Positions 18,772 to 27,789 of a DNA stretch of 64,000 bases are shown here, piece by piece. Source of the stretch: Streptococcus salivarius (GTDB lineage: Bacteria > Bacillota > Bacilli > Lactobacillales > Streptococcaceae); the NCBI RefSeq assembly GCF_002094975.1, contig NZ_CP015283.1, forward strand, positions 434,001 through 498,000, read 5' to 3'. The translations under genes were made by a program, and so were the position numbers. Below the pieces are notes generated by a model. It made no database searches. It was not told the origin of the DNA and was given only the letters and a program-made list of their open reading frames with translations. Every line of letters starts with the position of its first letter. Within the stretch, counting starts at the first letter, position 1.

Positions 18772-19856
18772 CTTGAATATACAATACAAGTGCACAATAA
18801 AAACTCATAAGATTTTCTAGTAAAATAGAATTGAACGAACTAGTTACGAAAGGAAATCTTATGAGCTACCATCATTTTACCATAGACGAGAGTGAAAGTA
18901 TTCTCATTTACCGTACGCAAGGCCTAAATTTTTCTCAAATTGCTAAGTTACTTCATCGTCATCCATCTAGTATTAGTCGTGAGTGGAAGCGGCATCTAAA
19001 AGAAGGAAGCTATTCTCCAAGTCATGCACAGGAATCTTACCATATGGCTAAATCACACTGTGGACGAAAACGTATGCTTGAAATAGATCACAATTTAAGC
19101 AATACCGTCAAACATCTATTTCTCAATTACCAATGGTCTCCTGAAGAAATAGAAGGTCGGTTGCAATTAGAGTACGGAAAAACTGTTATTAGTTATCAAA
19201 CAATCTATAGAGCCATTTACCGAGGACATTTTGAGGATAACTCATTATCTCATGGTGCTCGTGGTGTCATTCGTAAACTTCGTCATCGTGGGAAAACACG
19301 TCATACTAAAGGTCATGTTGAAAATAGAGGGAAAATATCCATTTCTCATACAATTCACGAAAGACCAGAAGAAGCTAATAATCGAACTAGAATAGGAGAT
19401 TGGGAAGCCGATACTGTTGCAGGTAAAACTGGAAAAGCTTGTTTAGTTACTCTAACAGACCGTTATTCTCGTTTTCTAAAAATCAAAAAGGTAGCTGTTA
19501 AGAAAAGCAAGTTGGTAATAGAAGCTATGGTAAAACTGTTAGAACCCTTGACGAAGTATACAGTAACTCCTGATAGAGGGAAAGAATTCACGTATCATCA
19601 GAAATTGAGTGATCAATTGAACATTGAAGTCTATTTTCCTGACCCTCATGCTCCATGGCAACGAGGAACCAATGAGAACACGAATGGATTACTTAGAGAA
19701 TATTTTCCAAAGGGTAGTGATCTAACATTGGTTGATGATCAGACTATTCAGCTATGGGAGAACAAACTTAATAATAGGCCACGAAAATGTCTTAACTGGA
19801 AAACACCTTATGAAGTATTCTATGGGGAAAGTATGCACTTAATTTGACAATTCAAG
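18772..19856 (+). mobile_element. IS30-family insertion sequence, copy 2 (inverted)
   Basis: 1,085 bp, the same length and same terminal repeats (CTTGAATATACAAT at the left, CTTGAATTGTCAAA read inward from the right) as copy 1 at 161-1245, but in the opposite orientation. It separates ruvB from the oatA operon. No target duplication longer than one base is obvious, so the flanks may have been rearranged. Confidence 0.85.
18861..19847 (+). CDS. IS30-family transposase
   Basis: A 328-aa DDE transposase, start at MSYHHFTIDE behind GAAAGGAAA. It is nearly identical to the protein at 170-1156: I see four substitutions (Arg to Ser in the N-terminal HTH region, Arg to Met, Ile to Val, Asp to Asn). 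The core motifs RIGDWEADTV, TPDRGKEF and NENTNGLLREYFP are intact, so it could be active. Confidence 0.9.
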   Translation: MSYHHFTIDESESILIYRTQGLNFSQIAKLLHRHPSSISREWKRHLKEGSYSPSHAQESYHMAKSHCGRKRMLEIDHNLSNTVKHLFLNYQWSPEEIEGRLQLEYGKTVISYQTIYRAIYRGHFEDNSLSHGARGVIRKLRHRGKTRHTKGHVENRGKISISHTIHERPEEANNRTRIGDWEADTVAGKTGKACLVTLTDRYSRFLKIKKVAVKKSKLVIEAMVKLLEPLTKYTVTPDRGKEFTYHQKLSDQLNIEVYFPDPHAPWQRGTNENTNGLLREYFPKGSDLTLVDDQTIQLWENKLNNRPRKCLNWKTPYEVFYGESMHLI

Positions 19857-19866
19857 GCATAAAAAA

Positions 19867-19892
19867 GAAGACAAGTCTTGCCTTCTTTTTTA
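19867..19892 (-). terminator. Terminator of the oatA operon
   Basis: AAGAAGACAAG and CTTGCCTTCTT form a hairpin just after the oatA stop, with T-rich sequence following on the minus strand. It lies 10 bp from the end of IS30 copy 2. Confidence 0.55.
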
Positions 19893-19893
19893 A

Positions 19894-21717
19894 TTATTTC
19901 TTACCACCCTTAACTGGTGCCTTATCAGCTTTCTCTATAGCTTCTTTAATTGTCTTAGTATAGAGTTTAGCACCACGATTAATTGAGTCGCTATCGGATC
20001 CAAAATGAACCCCATCTGTACCATTCCAGATAGAAATATTTTCTTTAGCCACTTGATACCAGTCAGCAACCGTCACAAAGTCGTATTTCTTAGCCATCTC
20101 TAACTCATACTTACGTAACTGAATCAAAGATTGGGCCTCATTACCAGATTTACTACCATTATATGGTGTCACAAAGATAATATGGTGACCCTTAGGTAAA
20201 TTCTTGATAATTTTATTAATAACGCCTTTATAGTCGTCAATCTCATTAACACCACCAGCAATGACAACATCCTTAGCAAGAGCATTACTATCCGCGTAAT
20301 CTTTAAGCAAATCATTGATTGTTGATAGGTTACGACTGACTACTGCATCTATAGAGACATTATCAATACTTGATTCCAGCTGATCTTTTGATCTAAGAGC
20401 TACGGAGTCCCCTAAAACTGTCACTCCCTTATTCACACCAAATGAAGTAGCCTGACTGTTCTCCGCATTTGTACGCGTTAATTTCATCTTAGTCTGAGCT
20501 TGCGACAAACCATTAGCTTCTAAATCTTTCTCGAAGTTCCCTACAGCCGGCGCAAAGAGAGAAATAAGCACTGTAATTAAGGTGAGACCACTAAATACAT
20601 AAAGCACAATATGTCGGTACGGCGTCAAGTCTAGGTCTATTCCAAAGAGACTGGCCTTTCTTCCTGCAATAAATGGCTCTATTATATAGTAGGAAAGTGT
20701 CGCAAAAACAATTGACAGAATCGTTGTCAGAATGACCGCAATAATATTATTGGTCAATTGACTAAAGATAATATATAGCGGCCAGTGAAAAAGATAGACA
20801 CTATAGCTGATTTCTGCCAGATAACTAATAAGAGCAGGCTCTGATTTTCCAGGCAATTTCTCATGGAGGACACGGGCAGAGTAAATCATAACAGCCGTGA
20901 ACAAACTAGCCAAAACAAAACCAAATAGATAGGTGATGCGTTCCTCAAAATGAAGGACTAAGCCCAACAATACGAGCAAGGCAAAACTTCCTGCCATATA
21001 AAGGACTGTCTTTTTCAGAGTCCAAAGACGTATATTTTTCTTGAACCTAGCGGTCGTTTCATACACACCTGAAAGTGTCGCAAAGAGCGAGCCTAGGAAG
21101 AATGGATAGGCATGCGTAATTGATGAGAAATATAAGCGAGAAAAACTATCAACAAAGAAAGCACTAATAAACATTGATAGGAAGCTCACCATAAAGCAAG
21201 CAAGAGATACCATAAAGACTAGGCCTCTAAATTGATTTTGGTGTTTGACACGCTTAGCTAGGAACCAAAGCAAGGCACCCCAAAGAATATAATAGTGAAC
21301 CTCAATAGCCAGACTCCATGTATGGAGGTAAATGTGCTGGTTAAACTGGTTCTCGTAATTTCCTCCAGTCAGAATCTCATAATAGTTAGTTACAAAACCG
21401 ATAACAGAGGTAATTTGACGTCCAATACCTGCAATAAAATCATTTCGAACCAAGAGTGCTAAAGGGGTACAAATAAGAACCATCAACACAAGTGGCGGTA
21501 CTATCCGATAGAAGCGTCGTCGCATAAAACCAAGGTAATCAATGCGATGCGTCCGAGATACCTCATCAATCAAAAGTGCTGTAATCAAATACCCTGAGAA
21601 GGTAAAGAAGACATCAACACCGATGAAGCCCCCAGGAAGAATACTTGGGAAGAAATGATAAATCAGAACCAAAAAAAGTCCTGTCACACGAATATAAGAA
21701 AACCAGTTAATTCTCAT
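19894..21717 (-). CDS. oatA: Peptidoglycan/surface O-acetyltransferase, OatA/Adr type
   Basis: Membrane acyltransferase that probably O-acetylates peptidoglycan muramic acid and so blocks lysozyme. It is 607 aa. An acyltransferase-3 domain with about 10-11 membrane segments fills residues 1-390 (GGFIGVDVFFTFSGYLITALL, RRRFYRIVPP, HTWSLAIEVHYY). An extracellular SGNH domain follows (VLGDSVALR, AGGVNEI, DGVHFG with the Asp-x-x-His dyad). It closely resembles pneumococcal Adr as I recall it. Its start overlaps the MORN gene stop by four bases. The acceptor assignment comes from homology. Confidence 0.85.
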   Translation of the reverse strand: MRINWFSYIRVTGLFLVLIYHFFPSILPGGFIGVDVFFTFSGYLITALLIDEVSRTHRIDYLGFMRRRFYRIVPPLVLMVLICTPLALLVRNDFIAGIGRQITSVIGFVTNYYEILTGGNYENQFNQHIYLHTWSLAIEVHYYILWGALLWFLAKRVKHQNQFRGLVFMVSLACFMVSFLSMFISAFFVDSFSRLYFSSITHAYPFFLGSLFATLSGVYETTARFKKNIRLWTLKKTVLYMAGSFALLVLLGLVLHFEERITYLFGFVLASLFTAVMIYSARVLHEKLPGKSEPALISYLAEISYSVYLFHWPLYIIFSQLTNNIIAVILTTILSIVFATLSYYIIEPFIAGRKASLFGIDLDLTPYRHIVLYVFSGLTLITVLISLFAPAVGNFEKDLEANGLSQAQTKMKLTRTNAENSQATSFGVNKGVTVLGDSVALRSKDQLESSIDNVSIDAVVSRNLSTINDLLKDYADSNALAKDVVIAGGVNEIDDYKGVINKIIKNLPKGHHIIFVTPYNGSKSGNEAQSLIQLRKYELEMAKKYDFVTVADWYQVAKENISIWNGTDGVHFGSDSDSINRGAKLYTKTIKEAIEKADKAPVKGGKK

Positions 21718-22124
21718 CCTTTAAAAATCCCCTGCTTAAATTTTCCTTTGTAGGTAACCTTATTTTCAGTAGTCAATTTTCCTTGGCCATCGGCTTGCCC
21801 AGACTTGAACTCACCTTGATAAATCCAACCCTCATGAGATTTGAAGGTTCCTTGACCATTAAAGGAACCATTCTTAAATTCTCCTGTGTAGGTATCACCA
21901 TTGTCATAGGTCAAAGTTCCTTGACCATTCAAACGGTGGTTCTGCATCTGACCTTTATAGGTAATCTTAGTCCCATCAATCTTGATAGAATGTTGCGTTT
22001 TTATAGTCACCAAAAACAAGGACAGGGCACATAAAATAATTACCCCTACTGTGATACGCTCAAATTGATTTCGGTCAATATCAATATTTTTAAAATCAAA
22101 ATCCTTTAGTTGTTTAAAATTCAT
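21714..22124 (-). CDS. Membrane-anchored MORN-repeat protein
   Basis: 136 aa. A cytoplasmic N-terminus (about 1-24) precedes one membrane segment (about 25-43, ITVGVIILCALSLFLV). An outer region of about three and a half MORN repeats follows (HRLNGQGTLTYDNGDTYTGEF, SFNGQGTFKSHEGWIYQGEF, QADGQGKLTTENKVTYKG). It overlaps both the phosphatase gene upstream and oatA downstream by four bases, so the three are translationally coupled. The function is unknown; the context suggests a partner of the O-acetyltransferase. Confidence 0.8.
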   Translation of the reverse strand: MNFKQLKDFDFKNIDIDRNQFERITVGVIILCALSLFLVTIKTQHSIKIDGTKITYKGQMQNHRLNGQGTLTYDNGDTYTGEFKNGSFNGQGTFKSHEGWIYQGEFKSGQADGQGKLTTENKVTYKGKFKQGIFKG

Positions 22125-22555
22125 TGTCTATCCTTAATCCACTGTAACCAGTCTCGACAACCTGCAGTTACCAATTTATATGTTTCTTCAAAGTCACCTG
22201 TGTACCATGGGTCCGGCACTCCACCAGGTCTGAAAAGCTTGATTTTATCGTCATAATGCCCTGCAGATATCTGTAGAAGATCCTCAACATTTGACTCATC
22301 CATTCCCACAACTAGATCAAAGAACTCAAAATCAGCCTGACTAATCTGCTGTGAGCCCTTGGAAGAGTCAAAAGAAATAGCATATTTCCTTAAAATCTTT
22401 TGGGTACCTTGATGAACTGGATTTCCATGCTCCCATGAAGATGTCGCGCGACTTTCGATACGCAAAGACTTTTCTTGGTCCAGCTCTTTCATCACAAATT
22501 CTGCCATTGGGCTACGACAAATATTCCCCAGACAAACAAATACAATCTTCTTCAT
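22121..22555 (-). CDS. Low-molecular-weight protein tyrosine phosphatase
   Basis: Hydrolyses phosphotyrosine. It is 144 aa. The P-loop VCLGNICRS has the catalytic Cys8 and Arg14; the general-acid Asp lies in VPDPWYTGDF near residue 113. Cytoplasmic. It is the first gene of an operon with the MORN protein and oatA, a grouping I also recall near ruvB in S. pyogenes. Its link to surface acetylation is inferred from context only. Confidence 0.9.
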   Translation of the reverse strand: MKKIVFVCLGNICRSPMAEFVMKELDQEKSLRIESRATSSWEHGNPVHQGTQKILRKYAISFDSSKGSQQISQADFEFFDLVVGMDESNVEDLLQISAGHYDDKIKLFRPGGVPDPWYTGDFEETYKLVTAGCRDWLQWIKDRQ

Positions 22556-22676
22556 TATTCACCTCTTGCCCAAAAACTATTAAGAGATATGCTCACTTAT
22601 TTTCTTTGTCAAAATTACGAACACACTTTTAAATCATGAAAGTAGGTTCTCATTAATTTTCATTTAATCAATCCAT

Positions 22677-22682
22677 ATTATA
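22677..22682 (-). promoter_or_regulatory. Putative -10 of the phosphatase-MORN-oatA operon
   Basis: TATAAT on the minus strand, about 120 bp upstream of the phosphatase ATG. No clear -35 is present. It overlaps the edge of one of two similar 16-bp direct repeats. Confidence 0.4.
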
Positions 22683-22737
22683 CCGAAAAACTAATCAAAT
22701 AGAAAGGTTTCTCTCCTAATCATATCGAAAAATTAGT
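22680..22737. repeat. Pair of 16-bp direct repeats at the ptp-oatA promoter
   Basis: ATACCGAAAAACTAAT (22680-22695) and ATATCGAAAAATTAGT (22722-22737) match at 12 of 16 positions, with centres 42 bp apart (four helical turns). One abuts the -10. A looser inverted repeat (AAGGTT...AACCTT, 22704-22743) overlaps the second copy. It is a candidate operator with no known regulator. Confidence 0.4.
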
Positions 22738-22795
22738 AACCTTTTTTAATAGTTACAACATTCATATTAATCCATAAGTTTAAGGCGTGAGAAAA

Positions 22796-22819
22796 GAGAA
22801 CCTAGTTTCCTAGATTCTC
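22796..22819 (-). terminator. Terminator of purA
   Basis: GAGAA-TCTAG and CTAG-GTTCTC form a tight stem 12 bp after the purA stop, followed on the minus strand by TTTTCTC. Confidence 0.7.
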
Positions 22820-22831
22820 CTTTTGTTGGCT

Positions 22832-24212
<1,381 letters not shown>

Positions 24213-24226
24213 TCGCGTTACAGTTT

Positions 24227-24256
24227 ATTATAGCAGAAAAAAGGCTATTTGTTCAA
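24227..24256 (-). promoter_or_regulatory. Promoter of purA
   Basis: TTGAAC (24251-24256), an 18-bp spacer and TATAAT (24227-24232), with TGC before the -10 (extended -10). Confidence 0.75.
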
Positions 24257-24388
24257 CGTTGAAAGCGTTTCTTACAAAATATTCTGACAGTTATAGCTAA
24301 GATTGCAACTCGTTATTTACAATCTCTTTTTTATCCTTACATCTTATATAGAACTACCAGCTATTTTATGACCAAATAATTCTACTAG

Positions 24389-24898
24389 CTATTTAACCTG
24401 CTTCATATAATGATTTAACTGCCTTTGATTCTTTAAAATAATTGTCTTGTCAGAATAATTTTTAACAACTGTATGATATTGCTCGACATATTTTTTGGAA
24501 CGTCCGTCTAATAAAATCCATTTCACAAATGCAAAATCAAATTTTTCATTACAGTCTTCTGCCATGCTAGGACGTGTCTTTCCCCTATATGTTAAATAGC
24601 GCCTAAATGCCCGATAGAGACAATTAACTCTGTTAAAGTTGAAAAAGACAATACAGTCAGCTTCCCTCATCCGTTCTTCATAAAGACAGGCCGAGTAATT
24701 CCCTTCAATAATCCAATCACGTTGTAGCATAAATGTTGATATATCGTCAGTCATTTCATCAACTGTTCGCTCTTGCCAATTTGATGTAAAATGAATTTTA
24801 TCTAAATGAAGAACCTCACAATTGTAGTGTTGACCTAAAAAGTTTGCCAAAGTAGACTTTCCAGAGCCGCTATAGCCAATGATTGCAATTTTCAACAC
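24389..24898 (-). CDS. Small P-loop kinase, FlaR/topology-modulation-like
   Basis: 169 aa nucleoside/nucleotide-kinase-like protein. The Walker A GYSGSGKST is at residues 8-16, followed by LHLDKIHF and WIIEGNY, the signature of proteins annotated as DNA topology modulation protein FlaR. The true substrate of that family is not established. It is monocistronic, on the chromosomal side of the tRNA-Lys element's left end. Confidence 0.7.
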   Translation of the reverse strand: MLKIAIIGYSGSGKSTLANFLGQHYNCEVLHLDKIHFTSNWQERTVDEMTDDISTFMLQRDWIIEGNYSACLYEERMREADCIVFFNFNRVNCLYRAFRRYLTYRGKTRPSMAEDCNEKFDFAFVKWILLDGRSKKYVEQYHTVVKNYSDKTIILKNQRQLNHYMKQVK

Positions 24899-25084
24899 AG
24901 GTCTCCTTTTTCAATTCTGTTTCCTGACTAATATCATAACACAAAGCATATATCTTAGAAGGAATTATCATTTGGAACAACTCTCGTTTGGACAAACAAG
25001 CACGTAAAGTTCTGTTTAAAGTGAGTTCTTTCTTAGAAAAATAAAAAAAAAGACCTACAATCAAGTCTCTTTTCGATATTAAAC
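24899..25084 (-). other. Displaced tRNA-Lys terminator region
   Basis: No gene is visible. Read on the minus strand, about 20 bp beyond the left att core, a GACTTGAT...GGTC hairpin is followed by nine T. In an uninterrupted chromosome this would be the terminator of tRNA-Lys, now 5.1 kb away from that tRNA. Confidence 0.5.
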
Positions 25085-25095
25085 TGCCCCCTACA
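25085..25095 (+). other. Left att core of the tRNA-Lys element
   Basis: TGCCCCCTACA is an exact direct copy of the tRNA-Lys 3' end at 30194-30204, with further partial similarity beyond. It marks the distal end of the integrated element. Confidence 0.65.
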
Positions 25096-25198
25096 TGGAT
25101 TTGGAAAGGATTTTCATATTGAGAGTAATTAAAAATATTGAAATATAAGTGATTTTAGGGAAGTACTTTTAGGTATTTCCAATGTCATGATTTAAAAA

Positions 25199-25219
25199 TG
25201 GGGCAAAAGTGGGGCAAAA
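25199..25219 (+). repeat. Integrase arm-type direct repeats, left end
   Basis: Two copies of TGGGGCAAAA lie about 11 bp apart. The same TGGGGCAAA doublet occurs just after the integrase gene (30113-30134), 60 bp from the tRNA. Confidence 0.55.
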
Positions 25220-25330
25220 ACGAATGACTCTCATTTGGTTTGAAAACCTATAATATCTAATGATTATGCTATACTAGAAATATAGTGTTGTTATCAATAA
25301 ATATCAGTGCGAGACTAATCGGAGGATAAA

Positions 25331-25420
25331 ATGGAAAAACAAATTAATGAAAAAATTATCGAAATGGATAGGGAATATCCCTTTTTATTTTGCTTTAAAT
25401 CAGATTTTTGGATGGAATAG
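25331..25420 (+). CDS. Short ORF with strong RBS, possible gene remnant
   Basis: 29 codons starting MEKQINEKIIEMDREYPFLF behind CGGAGGATAAA, close to a TATACT -10. It may be a small peptide or the N-terminal stub of a truncated gene. It lies inside the left end of the tRNA-Lys element. No family was recognised; the remaining bases between the att core and yeiH hold nothing else I can support. Confidence 0.35.
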   Translation: MEKQINEKIIEMDREYPFLFCFKSDFWME

Positions 25421-25452
25421 TAGATGATAAGACAAAATATCTTTGAAGATAC

Positions 25453-25483
25453 AAAAAGACAAACGCCAAAAATGACGTTTGTC
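25453..25483 (-). terminator. Terminator of the yeiH-like gene
   Basis: GACAAACG (25458-25465) pairs with CGTTTGTC (25476-25483), and TTTTT follows on the minus strand. Confidence 0.7.
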
Positions 25484-25518
25484 TACGTTCTGAGGTAGCC
25501 TTTAGGCTCCCTTTTTTC

Positions 25519-26529
25519 TTAGAAAATACCGATGAGTAATTGCATGCCAAGACTAGTCAGGATGATAGCAATCCAGCAAAGGGCTCCAAGAAGAATGGAT
25601 TTTCCACTGGATTTGATCATAGCAACGAGGTTAGTTTTGAGACCAATAGCACTCATAGCCATGATGATGAGGAATTTGGAGAGCTGTTTGAGAGGTGAAA
25701 AGAAGCTATTGCTAACACCAAAAGAAGTAAGGACGGTAGTTAGCAGAGAAGCTAGGATGAAGTAGAGAATGAAAACGGGGAAGATTTTTTTAAGCTTTAC
25801 TCCTTGGTTGTTGTCTTGTTGACGGCTTTGCCAATAGGAGAGGAAGAGAGTAATAGGGATAATAGCTAAGGTACGAGTCAGTTTGACAATGGTTGCAGAT
25901 TCTAGAGTATTGGTATGATACAGACTATCCCAGGCGCTAGCTGTGGCTGTTACAGAGGAAGTATCGTTGACCGCAGTACCCGCAAAGAGAGCAAAACCTT
26001 CGTTGGAGAGATGGAGCCAAGAACCTAGAGTTGGAAAGATAAGAGCTGCCAAGACATTGAAGAAAAAGATAACAGAAATGGCTTGGGCTACTTCTTTTTC
26101 CTTGGCGTGAATAACAGGAGCAGTCGCTGCAATGGCAGAACCGCCACAGATAGAAGAGCCTACCCCAATCAAGGTAGCTAGCTTTGTATCCATGTTAAAA
26201 AATCGTTGGAAAAAGAAAGCAATAATTAAAGCGATAGAAATAGTCGAAAGGATGACAGGAAGGGAAGATTTTCCAACTGCGAAAACTTGAGAGATATTGA
26301 GTCCAAAACCAAGTAAGATAACAGCATACTGAAGCAATTTTTTGGAGCTATAAGTCAAACCAGCATCCAGTTGTTTATAGGGAGTGAGAAAGGGGTAGAG
26401 AATCATTCCGATAAAAATGGCGAAAACAGGTGCTCCCACAACAGGCAGAAAGCCTCCTAAAACCCAAGAGATGATAGAAATGATCAGACAGACTAACAGT
26501 CCTGCCCAATTTTTTGATAGAAATGACAT
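25519..26529 (-). CDS. YeiH/UPF0324 family membrane transporter
   Basis: 336 aa polytopic membrane protein with about ten hydrophobic segments. [29 protein letters not shown] and [19 protein letters not shown] are the conserved blocks of this family, often annotated as putative sulfate exporters. It is monocistronic, with a good terminator. It is the only evident cargo of the tRNA-Lys element, or possibly a chromosomal gene trapped in it. Confidence 0.85.
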   Translation of the reverse strand: MSFLSKNWAGLLVCLIISIISWVLGGFLPVVGAPVFAIFIGMILYPFLTPYKQLDAGLTYSSKKLLQYAVILLGFGLNISQVFAVGKSSLPVILSTISIALIIAFFFQRFFNMDTKLATLIGVGSSICGGSAIAATAPVIHAKEKEVAQAISVIFFFNVLAALIFPTLGSWLHLSNEGFALFAGTAVNDTSSVTATASAWDSLYHTNTLESATIVKLTRTLAIIPITLFLSYWQSRQQDNNQGVKLKKIFPVFILYFILASLLTTVLTSFGVSNSFFSPLKQLSKFLIIMAMSAIGLKTNLVAMIKSSGKSILLGALCWIAIILTSLGMQLLIGIF

Positions 26530-26776
26530 AAAAACCTCCGAAAATAAATACTTCTTATTATAATCTTATCTGTCAGAAAAGTAAAATAGAAAGTAGGAAT
26601 AAGGTTGTAAATTAACGGAATTTTGCGGTCAGAGAGCTTTTGTAGTTTAATAGATATATGTTCTTTGATCAATAAGGATGCAAATGTGGCATATGTTATT
26701 GAAAAAAATGAATTTGATGAGCCTGGATATGTGAAGTAATTATGTGAGATAAGAAAATAAATAAGAGAGTTGAAAA
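26530..26776. other. Apparently non-coding region with a possible gene remnant
   Basis: No intact gene is seen between yeiH and the mini-IS. On the plus strand a reading frame without a start ends at 26740 with ANVAYVIEKNEFDEPGYVK, which looks like a real protein tail, so a decayed C-terminal fragment is possible. Confidence 0.25.
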
Positions 26777-26830
26777 TGTACTGCACCCCAAAAGTTAGAC
26801 AGAAAAAATCTAACTTTTGGGATCAGTACA
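26777..26830. mobile_element. 54-bp mini-element made of two IS3-type ends
   Basis: TGTACTGCACCCCAAAAGTT at the left faces AACTTTTGGGATCAGTACA at the right, with almost nothing between. The ends begin TG and finish CA, like the terminal repeats of IS3-family (IS150-type) elements, so this resembles an IS with all internal sequence deleted. On the minus strand it could also terminate the repressor gene that ends 15 bp away. Confidence 0.55.
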
Positions 26831-26844
26831 TATCCTCGCTTTTT

Positions 26845-27354
26845 TTAATCTAATAGGTCCTTATTTTCAATTAAGAGTTCTAGTGGGGATTTATCTCTTG
26901 CTACAATAAAACCAGGTTCATATTGGTTATGAAATGTTCTTTTCTGAGAAGTTGGATCAATATACAACTCATCTCCATCTTCTGTGTATAGCTGGTTGCC
27001 TCTTGTTAGGTAAAGTAAATCCTCTAAGTACTGTCCATCAGTTTGTAGAAAATGTTCGATGTATTTGACAGCCTTTAAGATCTCACTTACTTTATCAGAG
27101 TATTCATTCGATTCAAGAACACTCTTTTCTAATTCAATCTCCTTACTCGTTCCAAAAAGTTGAGTTGGAGTTGCATTAAAATATTCTGCTATCTTATCTA
27201 AATTTGCAAAGGTAGGATAGCTTTTTTGTTTTTCATAATCAGAGATGGACTGTTTACCAATTCCTAAGTCTTCAGCTAGTTGAGTTTGACTTACTCCTTT
27301 TTCTATGCGTAGTCGTGCCAAATTGGGTCCAAAATTTTGAATAATAAAGGTCAT
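26845..27354 (-). CDS. XRE-family repressor of the tRNA-Lys element
   Basis: 169 aa. The N-terminal HTH (about residues 10-65; LARLRIEKGVSQTQLAEDLGIGKQSISDYEKQK) is of Cro/CI type. The C-terminal half is unassigned and lacks an obvious peptidase signature. An AGGAG motif precedes the ATG. It is divergent from the initiator-xis-int operon, with two related palindromes in the shared upstream region, so it probably controls replication and excision genes. Confidence 0.85.
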   Translation of the reverse strand: MTFIIQNFGPNLARLRIEKGVSQTQLAEDLGIGKQSISDYEKQKSYPTFANLDKIAEYFNATPTQLFGTSKEIELEKSVLESNEYSDKVSEILKAVKYIEHFLQTDGQYLEDLLYLTRGNQLYTEDGDELYIDPTSQKRTFHNQYEPGFIVARDKSPLELLIENKDLLD

Positions 27355-27396
27355 GGGAAACTCCTGTTTTTATTTTTAACTTATTTTATCACCTGT

Positions 27397-27415
27397 AAAC
27401 TTACAAATCAAGTTT
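27397..27415. promoter_or_regulatory. Putative repressor operator O1
   Basis: AAACTT and AAGTTT flank ACAAATC. It shares AACTTAYAAAT and AAGTT with the stronger palindrome 50 bp away. Confidence 0.45.
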
Positions 27416-27452
27416 TTAGTTGACTACCCCAAATATTTTTTGTAAAATATAT

Positions 27453-27476
27453 TTATAACTTATAAATAAGTTATAA
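27453..27476. promoter_or_regulatory. Putative repressor operator O2
   Basis: A perfect inverted repeat: TTATAACTTA, TAAA, TAAGTTATAA. It lies about 100 bp upstream of the XRE gene and 310 bp before the initiator gene, the expected place for a divergent operator. Confidence 0.6.
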
Positions 27477-27560
27477 ATGATACAAAATAGCTCATATGTT
27501 TAGGAATAGTGAGTGAGGAGGAAGTTGAAGACGAGACTATGACTTATGACTATTCGAAGC

Positions 27561-27658
27561 CTTGGAGCTAGAAATTGTGTGGACAAGGACAAGGGACGAG
27601 CCTGACGGGAAGTCAGGCGAAGTCCTGCGGACTGCCGTCCAGACAATTTCTAGCCAAG
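27561..27658 (+). other. Large stem-loop, putative replication/transfer origin arm
   Basis: An 18-bp stem with one mismatch (27567-27584 with 27637-27654) plus CTTG/CAAG below it. Inside are AGGAC/GTCCT and CCTGAC/GTCAGG hairpins. It lies directly before the oriT-like hairpin and the Rep_trans gene, so it may be part of a double-strand origin, a single-strand origin or an accessory-protein site. Confidence 0.55.
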
Positions 27659-27663
27659 CAAAA

Positions 27664-27685
27664 GCTGGCTATTCTAACAGCCAGC
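27664..27685 (+). other. oriT/dso-like hairpin with CTAACAG
   Basis: GCTGGCT and AGCCAGC enclose ATTCTAAC, so the strand reads TTCTAACAGCC across the loop. From memory, the oriT nick regions of Tn916 and ICEBs1, both cut by MobT (Rep_trans) relaxases, also place CTAACAG at the base of an inverted repeat. It lies 105 bp upstream of a Rep_trans gene. Confidence 0.6.
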
Positions 27686-27789
27686 AAAAAGGGACACTTA
27701 GGACAACGTCCAAAGAACGACGGAACGAGCAAACGTTGATTTTACGGTGTTTCTGAGGCCTAAAAAATCTAAAAGAAGGGGGGACAATT

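Noticed and set aside
26493..26786. 97-codon minus-strand frame overlapping the yeiH start
   Set aside because: No SD, atypical composition, overlaps the mini-IS and the start of yeiH.
27562..27756. 64-codon plus-strand frame in the origin region
   Set aside because: It runs through the long stem-loop and the oriT-like hairpin; no SD, and the DNA is better explained by structure.
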